64,000 nucleotides of DNA, taken from Collinsella aerofaciens (GTDB taxonomy: Bacteria > Actinomycetota > Coriobacteriia > Coriobacteriales > Coriobacteriaceae). The notes below the pieces were generated by a model, which saw only the letters and a program-made list of their open reading frames with translations, ran no database searches and was not told where the DNA came from. A program made the translations under genes and the position numbers. The stretch's first letter is position 1; every line of letters starts with the position of its first letter. Shown here piece by piece: positions 62,281 to 64,000 of the stretch. The stretch lies in contig NZ_CABJDK010000003.1 in assembly GCF_902364355.1 (NCBI RefSeq), positions 1-64,000 of the forward strand. The letters are read 5' to 3'.

Positions 62281-62919
62281 TTGTTGGACAGCTATTTTAC
62301 TCTGCAATCGAATATTGAGGCTTCGGGCGAGTTTGTGGACCGCAAGAGCCGGTTTATTGCCCAGCTGGTCCATATTGAGTCCGAGGATGAGGCGAATGCC
62401 TTTATCGAGATGGTTCGCAAGCGTCATTACGACGCTCGACACAATGTTCCCGCGTGGATTTTGGTCGATGGACGCGAGCGCCAGAGCGATGACGGTGAGC
62501 CGAGCCGCACGAGCGGTATGCCGACGCTCGAGGTGTTGCGCGGCGCAGAGCTCAAAAATGTTTGCTGCGTGGTGACGCGCTATTTTGGTGGCACGCTGTT
62601 GGGGCCTGGTGGCTTGGTGCGCGCCTATACCGCTGCGACGCAGGCGGCAGTGGCCGCGGCTCAGGAGGCCGGGCAGATCGTTGAGATGACAAGCGTCGTG
62701 CCGGTTGACGTGCGTGTGGCCTATCCGCAGTATGAGCAGGTGCTTCGTTTGGCGCAGGATTCGGGTGCCAAGGTTTTGGATACCGATTACGCGGATGCCG
62801 TGACACTTCATTTGGTGTTTAAGGCAGGGGAGCAGGAGCCGTTTTGCGCTAAGATGCGCGAGCTTATGGCGGGGCGCGAGGAGATTGAGGTCGACGCTCC
62901 CGAGTTTGCCGAGTTCTAA
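62281..62919 (+). CDS. yigZ: YigZ/IMPACT-family protein
   Basis: 212 aa. The N-terminal domain shows KSRFIAQLVHIESEDEANAFIE, the signature SDDGEPSRTSGMPTLEVLRG near residue 70 and YFGGTLLGPGGLVRAYTAA near residue 102. A C-terminal ferredoxin-like DUF1949 domain follows (VPVDVRVAYPQYEQVLRL). The role in bacteria is unclear. Start TTG at 62281 or 62284 after GAGGGG; both are in frame, and no ATG fits. Confidence 0.9.
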   Translation: MLDSYFTLQSNIEASGEFVDRKSRFIAQLVHIESEDEANAFIEMVRKRHYDARHNVPAWILVDGRERQSDDGEPSRTSGMPTLEVLRGAELKNVCCVVTRYFGGTLLGPGGLVRAYTAATQAAVAAAQEAGQIVEMTSVVPVDVRVAYPQYEQVLRLAQDSGAKVLDTDYADAVTLHLVFKAGEQEPFCAKMRELMAGREEIEVDAPEFAEF

Positions 62920-62987
62920 CGGCGACGGCCGGCGTGCTTTTGGATGGATTCCAAGCGCGCCGGCCGTCGTTTTTCTGTTGCTGCCGT

Positions 62988-63434
62988 TTACTCGGCGAGC
63001 TGCTTTAGCACATCGCAGGCAATCTCGACGGCATCGTCGATGCAACCGGGGCAGCTGCGGAGCGGACCCTTATCCGATCCGATACCCTTGAGCGTGCCGC
63101 AGACGGTCGTCGTGTTCTTCTCGCCAAAACGCTTGGCAATCTCGCGCGACAGCTTGTAGGTCTGGCCCTTGGTCTTGGGGTTTTCCATGCCGTCGCTCAT
63201 TACAAAGCCCATGATGGCCACGGCGCCCGAGATGGCGCCGCAGGTTTCGGTCATGCCGCCCATGCCGGCGCCAAAGCCCTCGGTGAGGGCAAAGGCGACC
63301 TGGGGGTCGAGCCCGACGGCGGGCGCGAGCGTGCAGGCGACGGCCTGCGCGCAGTTAAAGCCGCGGGCGTGGTACTCAGCAGCCTGAGCCTGACAGGCGT
63401 TGATGTCGAGCTGGGCCGTATCGATTTTCTTCAT
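62988..63434 (-). CDS. C_GCAxxG_C_C family redox-like protein
   Basis: 148 aa. Seen: HARGFNCAQAVACTL near residue 22 (the C-A core), GFGAGMGGMTETCGAISGAVAIMG near residue 62, and C-terminal TVCGTLKG and SCPGCIDDAVEIA. The conserved Cys residues suggest metal or cluster binding; the family often neighbours redox or selenium genes. The ATG at 63434 follows AAGGAGAC. Longer reading adds a tail without similarity. Confidence 0.85.
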   Translation of the reverse strand: MKKIDTAQLDINACQAQAAEYHARGFNCAQAVACTLAPAVGLDPQVAFALTEGFGAGMGGMTETCGAISGAVAIMGFVMSDGMENPKTKGQTYKLSREIAKRFGEKNTTTVCGTLKGIGSDKGPLRSCPGCIDDAVEIACDVLKQLAE

Positions 63435-63664
63435 CGTTGTCTCCTTGGTCACGGTGTACCCGCCTATGGTACCCGTGACGGTGCGTGTAATCATCGAGAG
63501 CTTCATGTATGCCTCATTTTATCTATCGAGCAAATGTCTAAGGCTTGAGATAAATACCCCTGATTCATTTGTCCCATAACCTACCTTTGGGATGGGTTGA
63601 GAGGGGTGCAAGGTAGCGGTATCGTGATCCGAACAAAAATAAAACCCAAGTAAGGGAGATAGAT

Positions 63665-64000
63665 ATGAGTGAGCAGACCATCGGTACGACGTGTGTTCAG
63701 GGCGGTTATCGCCCGGGTGATGCAGAGCCGCGCCAGGTGCCTATCTACCAGTCAACCACGTGGAAGTACGACACGTCGGAGCACATGGGCAAGCTGTTCG
63801 ACCTGGAGGAGTCGGGCTACTTCTACAGCCGTCTGCAGAACCCCACGTGCGATTTGGTTGCCGCCAAGATCTGCGAGATGGAGGGTGGCACCGCTGCGAT
63901 GCTCACGAGCTCGGGCATGGCCGCGAACTTCCTCGCGATCTTTAACGTTGCCGGCGCCGGCGATCACGTGGTCGCGAGCTCTGCCATCTACGGCGGTACC
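63665..64000 (+). CDS. Cys/Met-metabolism PLP enzyme, O-acetylhomoserine sulfhydrylase-like (partial)
   Basis: The first 112 codons are in the window; the gene runs off the end. It starts MSEQTIGTTCVQGGYRPGD and continues VPIYQSTTWKYDT, YFYSRLQNPTCDLVAAKICEMEGG, TSSGMAANFLAIF and DHVVASSAIYGGT. This is the N-terminal part of the PLP-dependent trans-sulfuration family; the PLP-binding Lys is outside the window. O-acetylhomoserine or cystathionine-type substrates are both possible. AAGGGAG precedes the ATG. Confidence 0.88.
   Translation, partial: MSEQTIGTTCVQGGYRPGDAEPRQVPIYQSTTWKYDTSEHMGKLFDLEESGYFYSRLQNPTCDLVAAKICEMEGGTAAMLTSSGMAANFLAIFNVAGAGDHVVASSAIYGGT

Noticed and set aside
63507..63664. 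SAM riboswitch or T-box before the Cys/Met-metabolism gene
   Set aside because: No SAM-aptamer core or T-box (TGGNACCGCG-type) sequence found; only short repeats such as ATTTGTCCCA.

Overview
The window is a chromosomal segment of about 62-65% G+C from a Gram-positive bacterium. Gene content and order fit a gut Coriobacteriia (Actinobacteria), most like Collinsella. The evidence is a dcw cluster with no ftsA or ddl, with sepF, yggT and divIVA nearby, arginine deiminase genes, a pst operon and several TTG/GTG starts. The genus is inferred from gene content; I ran no database search.

Layout. 1-2781: end of arcA, then arcB (ornithine carbamoyltransferase) and a YfcC-type carrier, an arginine-catabolism block. 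3338-5414: a DUF1846 protein and a small winged-helix protein. 5593-8198: pyrG and xerD. 8661-24151: mraZ, rsmH, ftsL-like, ftsI, murF, mraY, murD, ftsW, murG, murC, murB, ftsQ and ftsZ. 24362-29598: pgeF, pstS, pstC, pstA, pstB and phoU. 29719-32285: yggS, sepF, yggT and divIVA.

32345-36928 is the accessory island. A REP-associated tyrosine (Y1/HUH) transposase gene bordered by 30-bp inverted repeats has been split by a 3.67-kb low-GC piece of an Inc18-type (pAMbeta1/pIP501) plasmid carrying intact erm(B). That piece was in turn hit by a very GC-rich IS30-family insertion sequence with a 13-bp target duplication. Removing 32858-36530 restores the transposase frame exactly.

36927-52394: nitroreductase, DUF47 protein and Pit phosphate permease, a small unknown protein, a Bax-inhibitor-1-like protein, a PARG-like protein with an altered catalytic motif, an SGNH hydrolase, thiD and thiC (TPP riboswitch), an anchored unknown protein, yaaA, an M18 aminopeptidase, polA and a Cof-type HAD phosphatase. 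52669-56128: argG and argH, preceded by a candidate arginine-sensing leader peptide. 56514-64000: ndk, rpiB, a cyuA-like gene, a HAD hydrolase, rpsA, rnpB, yigZ, a C_GCAxxG_C_C protein and the start of a Cys/Met-metabolism PLP enzyme.

The strongest leads for something undescribed are the 24-codon ORF upstream of argG that ends in a run of Arg codons and is followed at once by stacked hairpins; the REP/transposase unit together with seven long intergenic palindromes; a 16-bp palindromic motif shared by the mraZ and ftsZ upstream regions; an SOS-box-like site before mraZ; and a yggT with no ordinary start codon.
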